A DNA stretch of 64,000 nucleotides from Desulfovibrio sp. (GCA_016208105.1 JACQYS010000003.1:62001-126000), one strand, 5' to 3'; positions 39,243-47,132 are shown, counted from the stretch's first letter. Numbers and translations are program-made. The notes: generated by a model from the sequence alone, not told the origin.

Positions 39243-39727
39243 TTCTCCAATTTGCGCAGCGCCTCGACATCGCAGATATCTTGCTGCCTTGGAGATACGA
39301 GCTTGCTGGCTATGAGGTCCTCACGGGCAATGAGCGGGACCGTGGTCTGTCCGAAAGGCATGTCCTGGCGCCGGGTCATCAGCTCCTCGAAGGGCGCGGG
39401 CGCGTCCAGCATCACATCCACCTCGGCCATGGGCTGGCTGGGATGCTGGAAAGTGAAAGCCAAAAGCCCTTTTTCGCGTTGCCACTCCGCGCGTTTGGCA
39501 GGGTTGGCTAACTCCGTGGCAGGAACCGGGAGCCTTGGGCGGTAGCCGAGTCCTTCCAGTAGGGCAGTCAGTTTCTCCAGATTCTCCTTCTCCAGCAGCA
39601 CGATCAGATCAACATCGTAGGTCATGCGGGGGAGACCGTGAAAATTCACCGCCACTCCACCCGTAAGCAGGTATTGGATCCCGGCCTTGTTCAAGGCAGT
39701 GAAAAGACCTTCGTAGTCGAGCTGCAT
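39233..39727 (-). CDS. Nucleotidyltransferase (AbiEii/MNT-like)
   Basis: A 164-residue protein of the DNA polymerase beta-like nucleotidyltransferase superfamily. The motif reads LLTGGVAVNFHGLPRMTYDVDLIV, with GG..A, hG..R.T and D-x-D forming the metal/nucleotide site. A third acidic residue lies in AEVDVMLDAP, followed by a helical domain (LIAREDLIASKLVSPRQQDICDVEAL). Relatives include AbiEii toxins and MNT-type antitoxins. The start at 39727 gives the shortest sensible protein; a TTG at 39745 has a better GGGAG box, and the frame is open to 39898. Toxin, antitoxin or housekeeping NTase cannot be separated from sequence. Confidence 0.75.
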   Translation of the reverse strand: MQLDYEGLFTALNKAGIQYLLTGGVAVNFHGLPRMTYDVDLIVLLEKENLEKLTALLEGLGYRPRLPVPATELANPAKRAEWQREKGLLAFTFQHPSQPMAEVDVMLDAPAPFEELMTRRQDMPFGQTTVPLIAREDLIASKLVSPRQQDICDVEALRKLEKCS

Positions 39728-39925
39728 GGCTTGTGGATAACCCAAAGCTTTCTCCCGCGCCACTGCATTGCGCCAGCGTATGACCGAGTCGAGAAGAAGT
39801 GGCAGGGGAGGAAACCGGTCACTGAACAGGGTTGCAATGCCTTGTGTAACCCGAGCGAACCATCCGCCGACTCCCTTGAGAACAGTCGGGATTTGCACCC
39901 GGCACCATCACTCTGGAGGAATGAA

Positions 39926-40210
39926 ATGCGTCGTAGTCTTCTTGTATTCGCCCTGGCCGGTATCCTCGCACTGTTTGTTACCGCAGCTTTCGCCCAAAAC
40001 CCGGATCATCATCCGCTGTTCGACAAGATGGACACCAACAAGGACGGCTTTTTGACCAAGGAAGAGATTCAGAAGCGGTTCCCCAAGTTCACGGACGAGA
40101 TGATGAAACAGGCCGACACCAACGGAGACGGCAAGCTGACCGTCGCGGAGTGGCGGACCTTCGCCAAGGCCAAACGGGCCGAACACAGGGGCGGCGCCAA
40201 CATGATGTAG
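39926..40210 (+). CDS. Secreted EF-hand calcium-binding protein
   Basis: A 94-residue protein with a signal peptide (MRRSLLVFALAGILALFVTAAFAQ) and two EF-hand loops. The first reads DTNKDGFLTKEE near residue 36 and the second DTNGDGKLTVAE near residue 63. Both keep Asp/Asn at positions 1, 3 and 5, Gly at 6 and Glu at 12, so both should bind calcium. It resembles small periplasmic EF-hand proteins of proteobacteria, whose roles are mostly unknown. GGAGG lies 7 bases upstream of the ATG. Confidence 0.87.
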   Translation: MRRSLLVFALAGILALFVTAAFAQNPDHHPLFDKMDTNKDGFLTKEEIQKRFPKFTDEMMKQADTNGDGKLTVAEWRTFAKAKRAEHRGGANMM

Positions 40211-40284
40211 CCTGTTCGTTTGCACAAAGCGCTAAACACAGTGGAATACGGGGAAGCGTTGTCCGTGGAGCATATACAAAACCT

Positions 40285-40309
40285 AAGAGGCGGCCTGAAG
40301 CCGCCTCTT
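40285..40309. terminator. Hairpin between EF-hand and moeB-like genes
   Basis: AAGAGGCGGC-CTGAA-GCCGCCTCTT, a 10-bp perfect stem. On the plus strand it is followed by GGGTTT, on the minus strand by AGGTTTTG. It can serve both convergent genes. Confidence 0.6.
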
Positions 40310-40320
40310 GGGTTTGAAAT

Positions 40321-40359
40321 GGGATTCCAAAGGGACGCAGTCCCTTTGGCCGCCGGAGG
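40321..40359 (-). repeat. Intergenic repeat, copy C (short form, minus strand)
   Basis: On the minus strand this reads CCTCCGGCGGCCAAAGGG, then ACTGCGT, then CCCTTTGGAATCCC. It has the same head and the same closing arm as copies A and B, but the interior is reduced from about 80 bases to 7. It lies directly after the stop of the moeB-like gene. Confidence 0.75.
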
Positions 40360-40374
40360 TCTCTTCTCCCCAAA

Positions 40375-41232
40375 TCATGTCGGCAACGAAAACCGCTCCA
40401 GGCTCATGCGTTCCAGGTCCATGGCAACCATGCGCCCGCCTGGTCCCCCGAGCTGCGGGGGCTTGCCCAGGGCGATCCTCACGGCTTCGGCCAGCACCAG
40501 GCCAGCGGCAACGTGGATGGCCGGGGTCAGGCAGCCGAGCGAATCCTCGGCGGAAGGCTTCTTGGCTTTCGTCTCCGGGCAGAAATACCCGGCCGGACCT
40601 TTGCCTCCGGGCAGAACCGTGGCTGCGAGCAGGGTCCAGCCCGCCACGGCAGCGGTTATCAAAGGCACGCCCGCCTTGGCCGCGCCGCGTTCGGCCGCCG
40701 GGCGGCAGGCCGCGCCGCCCAGGGCATCGATGGCGATGTCCACGCCCGCGTAGAATTCTTCAAAATCCTCCGGTTCCACGTAGAGCTGGCGGACGTGAAG
40801 CTCCACGGCCGGGTTCACCTCGTCCAGCCGGGCCTTGGCAGTGCCCGCCTTGGATGCGCCGATGGAGTTCTGGGTGGCCAGGAGCTGGCGATTCAGGTTG
40901 GAGGGCTCGAACACGTCGTGATCAGCGGCGGAGATGATGCCGAAGCCCAGCCGGGCCAGGCCGTCCAGGATGTGCCCGCCCAGGCCGCCCAGGCCCACCA
41001 TGGCCACCTTGGTGTTCAGAAGCCTGGCTTGAGCGGCGCAGTCGAAGGTCTTGAAGTTGCGCAGGTAGCGTTCGGGGATGATGCCTTGTTCCAAGGCTGT
41101 GATCTCGGCCAGGCGCAGGCCCGTGCCCATCAGATGCGCCGCGCTTCGAGCGGAGCGAAGGGAGAGGATGCGAACAGGGGTGCCGTCGGGAAGTGTGCCT
41201 GATTCGGCCAGATCATCGACCGGGGAAGTCAT
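40375..41232 (-). CDS. E1-like ThiF/MoeB/HesA-family adenylyltransferase
   Basis: A 285-residue protein that should adenylate the C-terminal glycine of a MoaD/ThiS-like partner. It has an ATP-binding motif G-L-G-G-L-G-G at about residues 80-86, the Asp in AADHDVFEPSNLNRQLL, and R-x5-K-type contacts in GASKAGTAKARL. The zinc CxxC pairs of MoeB are missing; single cysteines occur in GYFCPET and SLGCLTPA, the latter at the usual catalytic position. The start at 41232 follows GGAGG by 6 bases. It is last in the AOR operon, so its likely job is making the tungstopterin cofactor with the two beta-grasp proteins upstream. Confidence 0.85.
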   Translation of the reverse strand: MTSPVDDLAESGTLPDGTPVRILSLRSARSAAHLMGTGLRLAEITALEQGIIPERYLRNFKTFDCAAQARLLNTKVAMVGLGGLGGHILDGLARLGFGIISAADHDVFEPSNLNRQLLATQNSIGASKAGTAKARLDEVNPAVELHVRQLYVEPEDFEEFYAGVDIAIDALGGAACRPAAERGAAKAGVPLITAAVAGWTLLAATVLPGGKGPAGYFCPETKAKKPSAEDSLGCLTPAIHVAAGLVLAEAVRIALGKPPQLGGPGGRMVAMDLERMSLERFSLPT

Positions 41233-41236
41233 GCCA

Positions 41237-41330
41237 ACCTCCGGGCACGGCTGTGAATAAGTCCACCCTGTCGCCGTGGTCCAGGGGGGAGCTCTCTCCG
41301 GGAGGAGAGCATTGGCCGCCTCATGGTGTC
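41237..41330 (-). pseudogene. Probable frameshifted remnant of a MoaD/ThiS C-terminus
   Basis: Just before the E1-like gene, two reading frames on the minus strand together spell the end of a ubiquitin-like sulfur carrier. The first piece is ANALLPERAP; in the next frame it continues LDHGDRVDLFTAVPGG. The join falls on a run of six C (plus-strand G at 41284-41289), and adding one base would merge the pieces. The pattern parallels DGDRVSLFPAVGGG at the end of the intact protein at 41833. The Shine-Dalgarno of the E1-like gene is embedded in the PGG codons. No intact N-terminal half is present, so this looks like a decayed third copy. Confidence 0.4.
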
Positions 41331-41375
41331 CGGGCCGATGTCGACGCACAGAAGGAACAGGCCCGGTCCACCCCC

Positions 41376-41660
41376 TCATCCCATGTTCTTGAAGCCGAGC
41401 AGAACGCGATACGGACCAGGAACCCCGGGAGGGGCCAAGGCAACCCTGTCCCCACCGGCCACTTCGGCCAAGGAGGGGGTGTGGGCCCTGCCGTTGACGA
41501 AAATAACCTCGACCATTTCCTGTGGGATTCCAAGAAGTTCCAGCAGTTCAATGCCGGACATTTTTTCTTGGACATCAACCTGCTTCGGATTGCTCCAGCC
41601 TCTTTCCCGAAACAAACCGACAAGGTCCATAAAGGCACGGAGTTCGATAGTCGACGGCAC
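41376..41660 (-). CDS. MoaD/ThiS-like beta-grasp protein without terminal diglycine
   Basis: A 94-residue protein. The GTG start at 41660 is chosen because GGAGG lies 8 bases upstream; a GTG at 41726 is possible. The beta-grasp pattern is clear (IELRAFMDLVGLFRERG, then LLELLGIPQEMVEVIFVNGRAHTPS, then GGDRVALAPPG). It continues for about 15 residues (YRVLLGFKNMG) instead of stopping at GG, so it is not an ordinary sulfur carrier. Such longer forms accompany tungsten oxidoreductases. It might be a cofactor carrier, scaffold or regulator in W-pterin assembly. It lies between a canonical MoaD and the E1-like gene. Confidence 0.7.
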   Translation of the reverse strand: MPSTIELRAFMDLVGLFRERGWSNPKQVDVQEKMSGIELLELLGIPQEMVEVIFVNGRAHTPSLAEVAGGDRVALAPPGVPGPYRVLLGFKNMG

Positions 41661-41832
41661 GTCCGGTTCCTCCAATTGGGTTCCCGCATTGCTGACGGTG
41701 TGAGTATTTCCGTAAGCTTGCGTCACTTCCGCGATACTTTCAAGCTCTCTGCCGTGGATGCGGTAAGGAAGTGGGCGGGCTCATTCTGGAACAATGCGGG
41801 AAAAGTTCGCCGGGTAAAAACTCGAGTCGCAA

Positions 41833-42060
41833 TCACCCGCCGCCTACGGCGGGAAACAGGCTGACCCGGTCTCCATCGGATAGAACCCTGTCCCTTGCGG
41901 CGTGAACCCCGTTGACGAACAGCACCGCCACCATGTCCGGGGCCATGCCCAGGCGTTCAATGAGGGCTTCGACTGTTTCGCCGGCGTGCAGCGGGAAATG
42001 CTCCTCGTTTTCCGGTTGAAACGAGTTCAGGGTGGCAAAGCATTTTACGGTTATATTCAT
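41833..42060 (-). CDS. moaD: MoaD/ThiS-family sulfur carrier
   Basis: A 75-residue ubiquitin-like protein starting MNITVKCFATLNSFQPENEE. It has the family strands MVAVLFVNGVHAARDRVLSDGDRVSLFP and ends AVGGG with the C-terminal diglycine needed for adenylation and thiocarboxylation. Its partner E1 is encoded 600 bases downstream on the same strand. It probably supplies sulfur for the dithiolene of the AOR cofactor. No strong ribosome binding site was seen upstream of the ATG, and there is a 162-base gap to the AOR gene. Confidence 0.88.
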   Translation of the reverse strand: MNITVKCFATLNSFQPENEEHFPLHAGETVEALIERLGMAPDMVAVLFVNGVHAARDRVLSDGDRVSLFPAVGGG

Positions 42061-42222
42061 ACGGCAAAATTAAGAGCGGACGGTTGGGGAGTCAATCGCA
42101 AACACCGGGTGCCAAACATCGAGCTGATGGGAGCCTGGGCCTTACTAAAACATGAAGGCGAACGGCAATGAGCCGTCCGCCCTCATTGGCTTACAGTTCA
42201 GCCCGTGCGCTCTTGCACGGCG

Positions 42223-43950
42223 CTAGAAGTTGAACACCTCGTCGATTTCCTCATCCGTGAAGTCCCAAATCGCATTGTGCGGCGGGCACGGCTCTTCGAA
42301 GAACTCCGGCAGCCGGTCGTGAGCGTTGGTGAAGCCCGCCCGCTGGTTGAAATCGCGTTCAGCCTTAAGAATGGTCTTGCCAAGCGCCGTGACGTCGTCT
42401 CCGGTCAGGGAGAGGTTGTAGCGGGCGTTTATCATGTCGACCAGGGCGTTGAAGCCGTCGGCAATGTCTAGGATGGCGAACGCGATGAACAGGCACATGC
42501 CGGTGCTGTCCACGGCGGCAGTGGCGATCTGCAGATTGCGCGACAACTCCACCTGGCCTTCCTTGGCGAGCGGGTCCACGAAACCGCCAACCTTCAGGAT
42601 GTTGGTGGCCACGGCATACCCGGCGGTGTGGTCAGCGCCCATGGGGCTCGTGGCGTAGGTGATGCCGACGCCCTTGACCGCGCGCGGGTCGTAGGCCGGG
42701 ATGGCCTGGTTTTTCACCACAGGCACCCTGGTAAGGCCGTACATCTGGCCGACAGCGGCGGCGCCGCAGCCGAGAATCCTGCCGAGGGGGGTGCCTTTGC
42801 GGATTTCTTTGATGAGTTCGAGGGCCTTTTTCCCATCGCCCCAGGGAATGATTCCGGCATCCATGGCCACGGCCACGGCCACGGCGGTCTCGATGGAATC
42901 AACGCCCACCTCGTCGAATTCGCGGTCGGCGTAGGCGATGGCGTCAAGGTCGTCGATGGCCGCGTCGGCTCCGAGCGCCCAGATGGTCTCGTATTCGAAG
43001 CCGCTGGTGATGTATTTCCCCTGCTTGTCCACATAGTGCTGGGAGCAGCGGATGATGCACCCGGCGTGGCAGCCGTGGGTGGTCTTGCCACCGCGCTCTT
43101 CGATGATGGCGGCCATGGTCTCGCCGCCGACGTTGTTGGCCCACTCGTTGCGGCCGCAGCGGAAGTTCTTGGTGGGCAGGCCGCCGGCTTCGTTCATGAT
43201 GTTAATGAGCACGTTGGTACCGTACTTGGGCAGGCCCTGACCGGTGACCGGATGGGTGGTGAGGGCGGTGGTGAAACGCTTGGCCGCGCTCTTGAACGCG
43301 TCCGGATTGGCGATGGTGACGCCGGGGGCGCCGGTGTCGTCGATGACCACGGCCTTGATCTTCTTGGAGCCCATGACGGCGCCCAGGCCACCGCGTCCGG
43401 CGCTGCGGATGTTGCTCTCAGGGTCGGCGAAGGAAATGTTGGCCGCAGTAAGCTTCATTTCGCCAGCCGCGCCGATGATGGCCACGCCGGCTTTGGGGCC
43501 GTACTTGGCTTGCAGGACCTTTATCGCGTCGTAATTGCCCATGCCGATGATCTCGGAGGGAGCATCGTCGATAGTCACGCCGTTGGCGGTGACATGTACC
43601 ACATAGTACTTGTCTTCGGCCGGAAGGCCCTCAAACACGATGGCCTTTATGTCCAACTTGGACATCTTCTGGGAGAAGGTGCCGCCGGTGTTGCTTTCCT
43701 TGATGCCGCCGGTCAGCGGGCTCTTGGCGCCGCAGGACAGCCTGCCGGAGTTGACCGCGCTGGTGCCGGTGAGAAAGCCGGGAGCGAAGATCAGCTTGTT
43801 GTTTTTGCCCAGGGGATGACAGGTGGGCTTCACTTCGTTGGCGATGAAGATGGAGGTAAGCCCGCGACCGGCCAGGCCTGCGTATTGTTCGGGGCACTCG
43901 GCGATGGTCGCCTTCTTCGTGCCCATATCCACCCGAATGAACTTAGCCAT
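42223..43950 (-). CDS. aor: Tungsten-dependent aldehyde:ferredoxin oxidoreductase
   Basis: A 575-residue AOR-family enzyme oxidising aldehydes to acids with ferredoxin as acceptor (or the reverse). The N-terminal beta domain binds the bis-pterin tungsten site (RGLTSIFIANEV, GRLSCGAKSPLTGGIKESNTGG). Three [4Fe-4S] ligands are in the C-x2-C-x3-C motif of CHAGCIIRC, and the fourth is the cysteine in DSTGMCLF. The Glu/His acid-base region GFEYETIWALGAD is present. A GGAGG lies 5 bases upstream of the ATG. It is followed by moaD-like and E1-like genes and preceded by a palindrome-bearing promoter region. The natural aldehyde is not known. Confidence 0.94.
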   Translation of the reverse strand: MAKFIRVDMGTKKATIAECPEQYAGLAGRGLTSIFIANEVKPTCHPLGKNNKLIFAPGFLTGTSAVNSGRLSCGAKSPLTGGIKESNTGGTFSQKMSKLDIKAIVFEGLPAEDKYYVVHVTANGVTIDDAPSEIIGMGNYDAIKVLQAKYGPKAGVAIIGAAGEMKLTAANISFADPESNIRSAGRGGLGAVMGSKKIKAVVIDDTGAPGVTIANPDAFKSAAKRFTTALTTHPVTGQGLPKYGTNVLINIMNEAGGLPTKNFRCGRNEWANNVGGETMAAIIEERGGKTTHGCHAGCIIRCSQHYVDKQGKYITSGFEYETIWALGADAAIDDLDAIAYADREFDEVGVDSIETAVAVAVAMDAGIIPWGDGKKALELIKEIRKGTPLGRILGCGAAAVGQMYGLTRVPVVKNQAIPAYDPRAVKGVGITYATSPMGADHTAGYAVATNILKVGGFVDPLAKEGQVELSRNLQIATAAVDSTGMCLFIAFAILDIADGFNALVDMINARYNLSLTGDDVTALGKTILKAERDFNQRAGFTNAHDRLPEFFEEPCPPHNAIWDFTDEEIDEVFNF

Positions 43951-44050
43951 GTAAGCCTCCGTTGATCTCGGAACGTCAATTACGGTTAGTTTCCGTTAGT
44001 GTTTCAACCTACTGTAACTGCGAACGAAAAACGGATCGTTCGTATTGTGT

Positions 44051-44100
44051 CGTGTAGTGGGGTGGGCAGAGTATGTCAATTTATGCCAGGGGTGGCATAA
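44051..44100 (-). promoter_or_regulatory. AOR promoter candidate with palindromic operator
   Basis: On the minus strand a perfect TTGACA (-35, 44074-44079) is followed after 17 bases by TACACG (-10, weak). Immediately upstream of the -35 is the exact palindrome TTATGCCA-N4-TGGCATAA (44081-44100), the position of an activator site. The start site would be near 44044, giving a leader of about 95 bases. Confidence 0.55.
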
Positions 44101-44103
44101 CAG

Positions 44104-44128
44104 AAAGCCGCTCATTAAGGTCGGCTTT
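44104..44128. terminator. Hairpin upstream of the AOR promoter
   Basis: AAAGCCG-N11-CGGCTTT followed by TC on the plus strand and CTG on the minus strand. It is a small stem of terminator type that would insulate the AOR promoter from transcription coming from the carbonic anhydrase side. Confidence 0.35.
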
Positions 44129-44408
44129 TCGCAGAGTTCAAGAACTGTGGATGGTACGCAGGAAAAACAATGCAGAATTGTATAAAACGCTAAACAGTTT
44201 ATGGTGATTTTTTTTGCCAATCACCTTTGTTGAATTGAGTGGCGATGCTGATGGTGTGGTGGAACGGGCATCGCGATGCAGTGTCAACGCAATGAAGACG
44301 CAACGCATGATGCGCACTGGTCTTTGCTGCGCACGGGAGACGATCAGGGTGAGCCCAGGGGCGGGAAAATGCAGACCTGCCCGGGGTGCCTTGCTTGTCT
44401 AGACGAGT

Positions 44409-45059
44409 CTACCGCTTCGATTCGCAACGAGCCACCAGGGGCTCGAACGTGCCGGTCTCGGGCAGGTAGCTCAACAGCTCCCCGCGCTGCATGTCGAAGT
44501 ACCAGCCGTGCAGGTAGAGCCTCTCGGTCATGACCCGGTCGAAGATCCAGGGGAAGGTGAGCAGGTTCTCGAGCGATACGAGCACGGCGGCCTGCTCGCA
44601 GGCGCACTGGCGCACGTCAGGGTCCTTCTCAGGGAGCTTCTCGGAGACTTCGCGCAGGGCGGGTTCAGCTATCTTCACCCAGGGGGCGATGAACTCGCCC
44701 AAGTTCTCGCGGTCAGGAGTCATGAGAGCCTGGATGCCGCCGCACCCTGAGTGGCCGAGCACGATGACATGCTCCACCTGGAGAACCTTGACCGCGTATT
44801 CGACTGCCGCGCTCACGCCGTGGTGGCCGGGGTGCTTCTCGTAGGGGGGGACCAGGTTGGCCACGTTGCGGACAACGAACATGTCGCCGGGCTCGCACCC
44901 GGTGAGGATGGCCGGGTCCACCCGGGAGTCGGAACAGGCGACGACCAGGACTTTGGGGTTCTGGTTTTCTTTGAGGCCGGAGAATATCTGGTCGTCACCG
45001 CAGAAGTAGGTGCGCTGGAATTCCTTGAAGCCGGAGAGGAACTTGGCGATATCCTTCAT
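44409..45059 (-). CDS. Beta-class carbonic anhydrase
   Basis: A 216-residue zinc enzyme interconverting CO2 and bicarbonate. The zinc ligands are in C-x-D-S-R (VACSDSRVDP, near residue 41) and H-x2-C (LGHSGCGG, near residue 100). The start at 45059 gives the family N-terminus MKDIAKFLSGFKEFQRTYF; the frame extends to 45131 without a signal. GGAG lies about 11 bases upstream. It probably supplies bicarbonate for carboxylation and pH control. It is divergent from the glutamate synthase operon across a gap with a strong inverted repeat. Confidence 0.93.
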   Translation of the reverse strand: MKDIAKFLSGFKEFQRTYFCGDDQIFSGLKENQNPKVLVVACSDSRVDPAILTGCEPGDMFVVRNVANLVPPYEKHPGHHGVSAAVEYAVKVLQVEHVIVLGHSGCGGIQALMTPDRENLGEFIAPWVKIAEPALREVSEKLPEKDPDVRQCACEQAAVLVSLENLLTFPWIFDRVMTERLYLHGWYFDMQRGELLSYLPETGTFEPLVARCESKR

Positions 45060-45605
45060 TGTATTAAGACTCCGTGAGAAATGGGCAGGCAGGTCCGCCG
45101 ATGGCCTTGTAGGACAGAGTGGGGCGGACAAGCAAGAGAAGATGCCACAAAGCAGTTAGAATAGTATACCAATTTAGTATACTATTTTCGACAATCCCTA
45201 CAAAAATGTAACATCATCTCCAGCCGCCCACTCAACCATCCCAAAACCCCTCCTGCGTCCTGTGCTCCCGTGAAGTTCACTAGCCGCAACGCCCCAAACC
45301 AATATGACCAAAAAGGTACGCTCAGCGGAACACCGCAAAAAAAGTTTTCCATAATGTAAATCCCGCCAAGCCTCGAAAATAGCCGTATTTCGTTGTATAG
45401 CCTGGGCTGAGACCCGTTTTCAGCGCATTTTCCACTTGACGAAATCTTCGAGAATTCCCATTCTCCCTTTCCCGCATTTCCGAGCCCCGGCCACCCATGC
45501 CGCACGGGCAGCTCGGCCCGACGCCTTGAAGGGGGCGCGGGCCGGGGGCGCCGCACCATCAGCGCCCGCAATACCCCTCCAAAACGTATGAAAGAGGTGA
45601 CCGTC
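45060..45605. other. Divergent regulatory gap, carbonic anhydrase and glutamate synthase
   Basis: About 546 bases between divergent genes. The 45120-45420 part is AT-rich and holds the inverted repeat at 45160-45186. TTGACG at 45438 is a possible -35 for the glutamate synthase operon, with a poor -10. The final 120 bases are very GC-rich leader ending in AGAGGTGA, the ribosome binding site for the TTG at 45606. No gene was found. Confidence 0.5.
45160..45186. promoter_or_regulatory. Inverted repeat overlapping promoter elements
   Basis: AATAGTATAC-N7-GTATACTATT, perfect 10-bp arms. Each arm contains a TATACT (-10 like) reading outward. On the minus strand TATACT (45163-45168) is preceded at 17 bases by TCGAAA, a fair promoter for carbonic anhydrase with a leader of about 97 bases. 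A repressor bound here would cover it. Confidence 0.5.
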
Positions 45606-47129
45606 TTGGCCTTCGCTCCCATAAACAAGAACTACCACGACTTTCACGTCGTCAGGGACAAGGACGCCTGCATCAATTGCCAGGTGTGCGTGCGTCAGTG
45701 CTCCTACGGCGTGCACTACTGGGATGAGGCGCGCCAGTGCGTGCGGCACGACAACACCAAGTGCATCGGGTGCCATCGGTGCGAGGCCCTGTGCCCCACC
45801 CAGGCCCTGCTCATCCAGGAGAAGCCCTCCGCCTTCAAGCCCAACGCCCTGTGGCGGCCGGTGTTCATAAAGAACATCTACAAGCAGGCCGACACCGGAG
45901 GCGTTCTCCTTGCGGGCATGGGTTCCCCCGTAGACATCCCTGTCTACTGGGACAAACTTTTGCTGGACGCCAGCCAGGTCACCAACCCCTCCATCGACCC
46001 GCTGCGCGAGCCCATGGAGCTGCGTACCTTCCTCGGAGCCAAGCCCACGCGCCTGGAGTTCGAGGAGACCGCTGACGGGCCGAAACTGAAGACCGAGCTC
46101 AAGCCCAACATCAAGCTGGACATTCCCATCATGTTCTCGGCCATGAGCTTCGGGTCCATCAACTTCAATCTGCACATAGCCATGGCCCGCGCCGCCACCG
46201 AAGTGGGCACCTACTACAATACCGGTGAAGGCGGCCTGCACGAAAGCCTCTACAAGTACGGCAAGAACACCATCGTGCAGGTGGCTTCGGGACGCTTCGG
46301 CGTGCACCGCGACTACCTGAACGCGGGCGCGGCCATCGAGATAAAAATCGGCCAGGGCGCCAAGCCCGGCATCGGCGGCCACCTGCCCGGCGAGAAGATC
46401 ACCGCCAGGGTCTCCGAGACACGCATGGTGCCGTTAGGCTCCGACGCCATCTCCCCGGCCCCGCACCACGACATCTACTCCATCGAGGACCTCCACCAGC
46501 TCATCTACGCGCTGAAGGAGGCCAGCGACTACAAGGTGCCCGTGTCCGTGAAGATCGCGGCCGTGCACAACGTGGCCGCCATCGCCTCAGGGATAGTCCG
46601 CGCCGGAGCGGACATCGTGGCCATCGACGGCATTCGCGGCGGCACCGGCGCGGCCCCGGCCATGATCCGCGACAACGTGGGCATCCCCATCGAGCTGGCC
46701 CTGGCCTCCGTGGACCAGCGCCTGCGCGACGAAGGCATCAGGAACGACGCCTCCATCGTCATTGCCGGCGGCACCCGCTGCTCGGCGGACGTGGTCAAGG
46801 CCATCGCCCTGGGCGCGGACGCGGTCTACATCGCCACCGCGGCCCTGCTGGCCGTGGGCTGCACCCTGTGCGCCCGCTGCTACACCGGCAAGTGCCCCTG
46901 GGGCATCGCCACCAACGACCTCTACCTGGCCAAGCGCCAGAACCCCGATATCGCCGCCAAGAAGATGGCCAACCTCATGAAGGCCTGGGCGCACGAAATC
47001 GAGGAGATGCTTGGCGGCATGGGGCTCAACTCCATCGAGAGCCTGCGCGGCAACCGCGACAAGCTCCGGGCCGTGGGCTTAAACCAGAACGAGCTGGACA
47101 CCCTGGGCGTCAAGAGCGCCGGGAGGTAG
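45606..47129 (+). CDS. Glutamate synthase FMN-binding subunit (archaeal-type GltB core) with ferredoxin domain
   Basis: A 507-residue central part of a split glutamate synthase, converting 2-oxoglutarate and ammonia to glutamate on FMN. Two [4Fe-4S] motifs lie at the N-terminus (CINCQVCVRQC, then CIGCHRCEALC). The FMN barrel follows, with MSFGSINFNLHIAMARAA, GEGGLHESLYKYG, KPGIGGHLPGEKI and GADIVAIDGIRGGTGAAP. Cysteines of the 3Fe-4S type are in CTLCARCYTGKCPWG. A TTG start at 45606 is chosen because AGAGGTGA is 5 bases upstream; the ATG at 45588 has no such signal. It is the first of five collinear genes that together replace one large GltB plus GltD. Confidence 0.92.
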   Translation: MAFAPINKNYHDFHVVRDKDACINCQVCVRQCSYGVHYWDEARQCVRHDNTKCIGCHRCEALCPTQALLIQEKPSAFKPNALWRPVFIKNIYKQADTGGVLLAGMGSPVDIPVYWDKLLLDASQVTNPSIDPLREPMELRTFLGAKPTRLEFEETADGPKLKTELKPNIKLDIPIMFSAMSFGSINFNLHIAMARAATEVGTYYNTGEGGLHESLYKYGKNTIVQVASGRFGVHRDYLNAGAAIEIKIGQGAKPGIGGHLPGEKITARVSETRMVPLGSDAISPAPHHDIYSIEDLHQLIYALKEASDYKVPVSVKIAAVHNVAAIASGIVRAGADIVAIDGIRGGTGAAPAMIRDNVGIPIELALASVDQRLRDEGIRNDASIVIAGGTRCSADVVKAIALGADAVYIATAALLAVGCTLCARCYTGKCPWGIATNDLYLAKRQNPDIAAKKMANLMKAWAHEIEEMLGGMGLNSIESLRGNRDKLRAVGLNQNELDTLGVKSAGR

Positions 47130-47132
47130 GCC

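Larger units (their letters stand above)
43951..44408. other. Regulatory gap upstream of AOR and downstream of carbonic anhydrase
   Basis: A 458-base AT-rich gap without a gene. It holds, from left to right, tandem GTTAGT repeats (43985 and 43995), CGAACG/CGTTCG arms (44021-44026, 44037-44042), the AOR promoter candidate with a 20-base palindrome (44051-44100) and an AAAGCCG/CGGCTTT hairpin (44104-44128). A GCATCGCGATGC palindrome lies at 44268. The part next to the carbonic anhydrase stop shows no clear terminator. Confidence 0.55.

Noticed and set aside
44074-44095. Sigma-54 (-24/-12) promoter reading TGGCATAAATTGACA in front of AOR
   Set aside because: The GG to GC spacing would need GC where CA is found; the sigma-70-like TTGACA explanation fits better.
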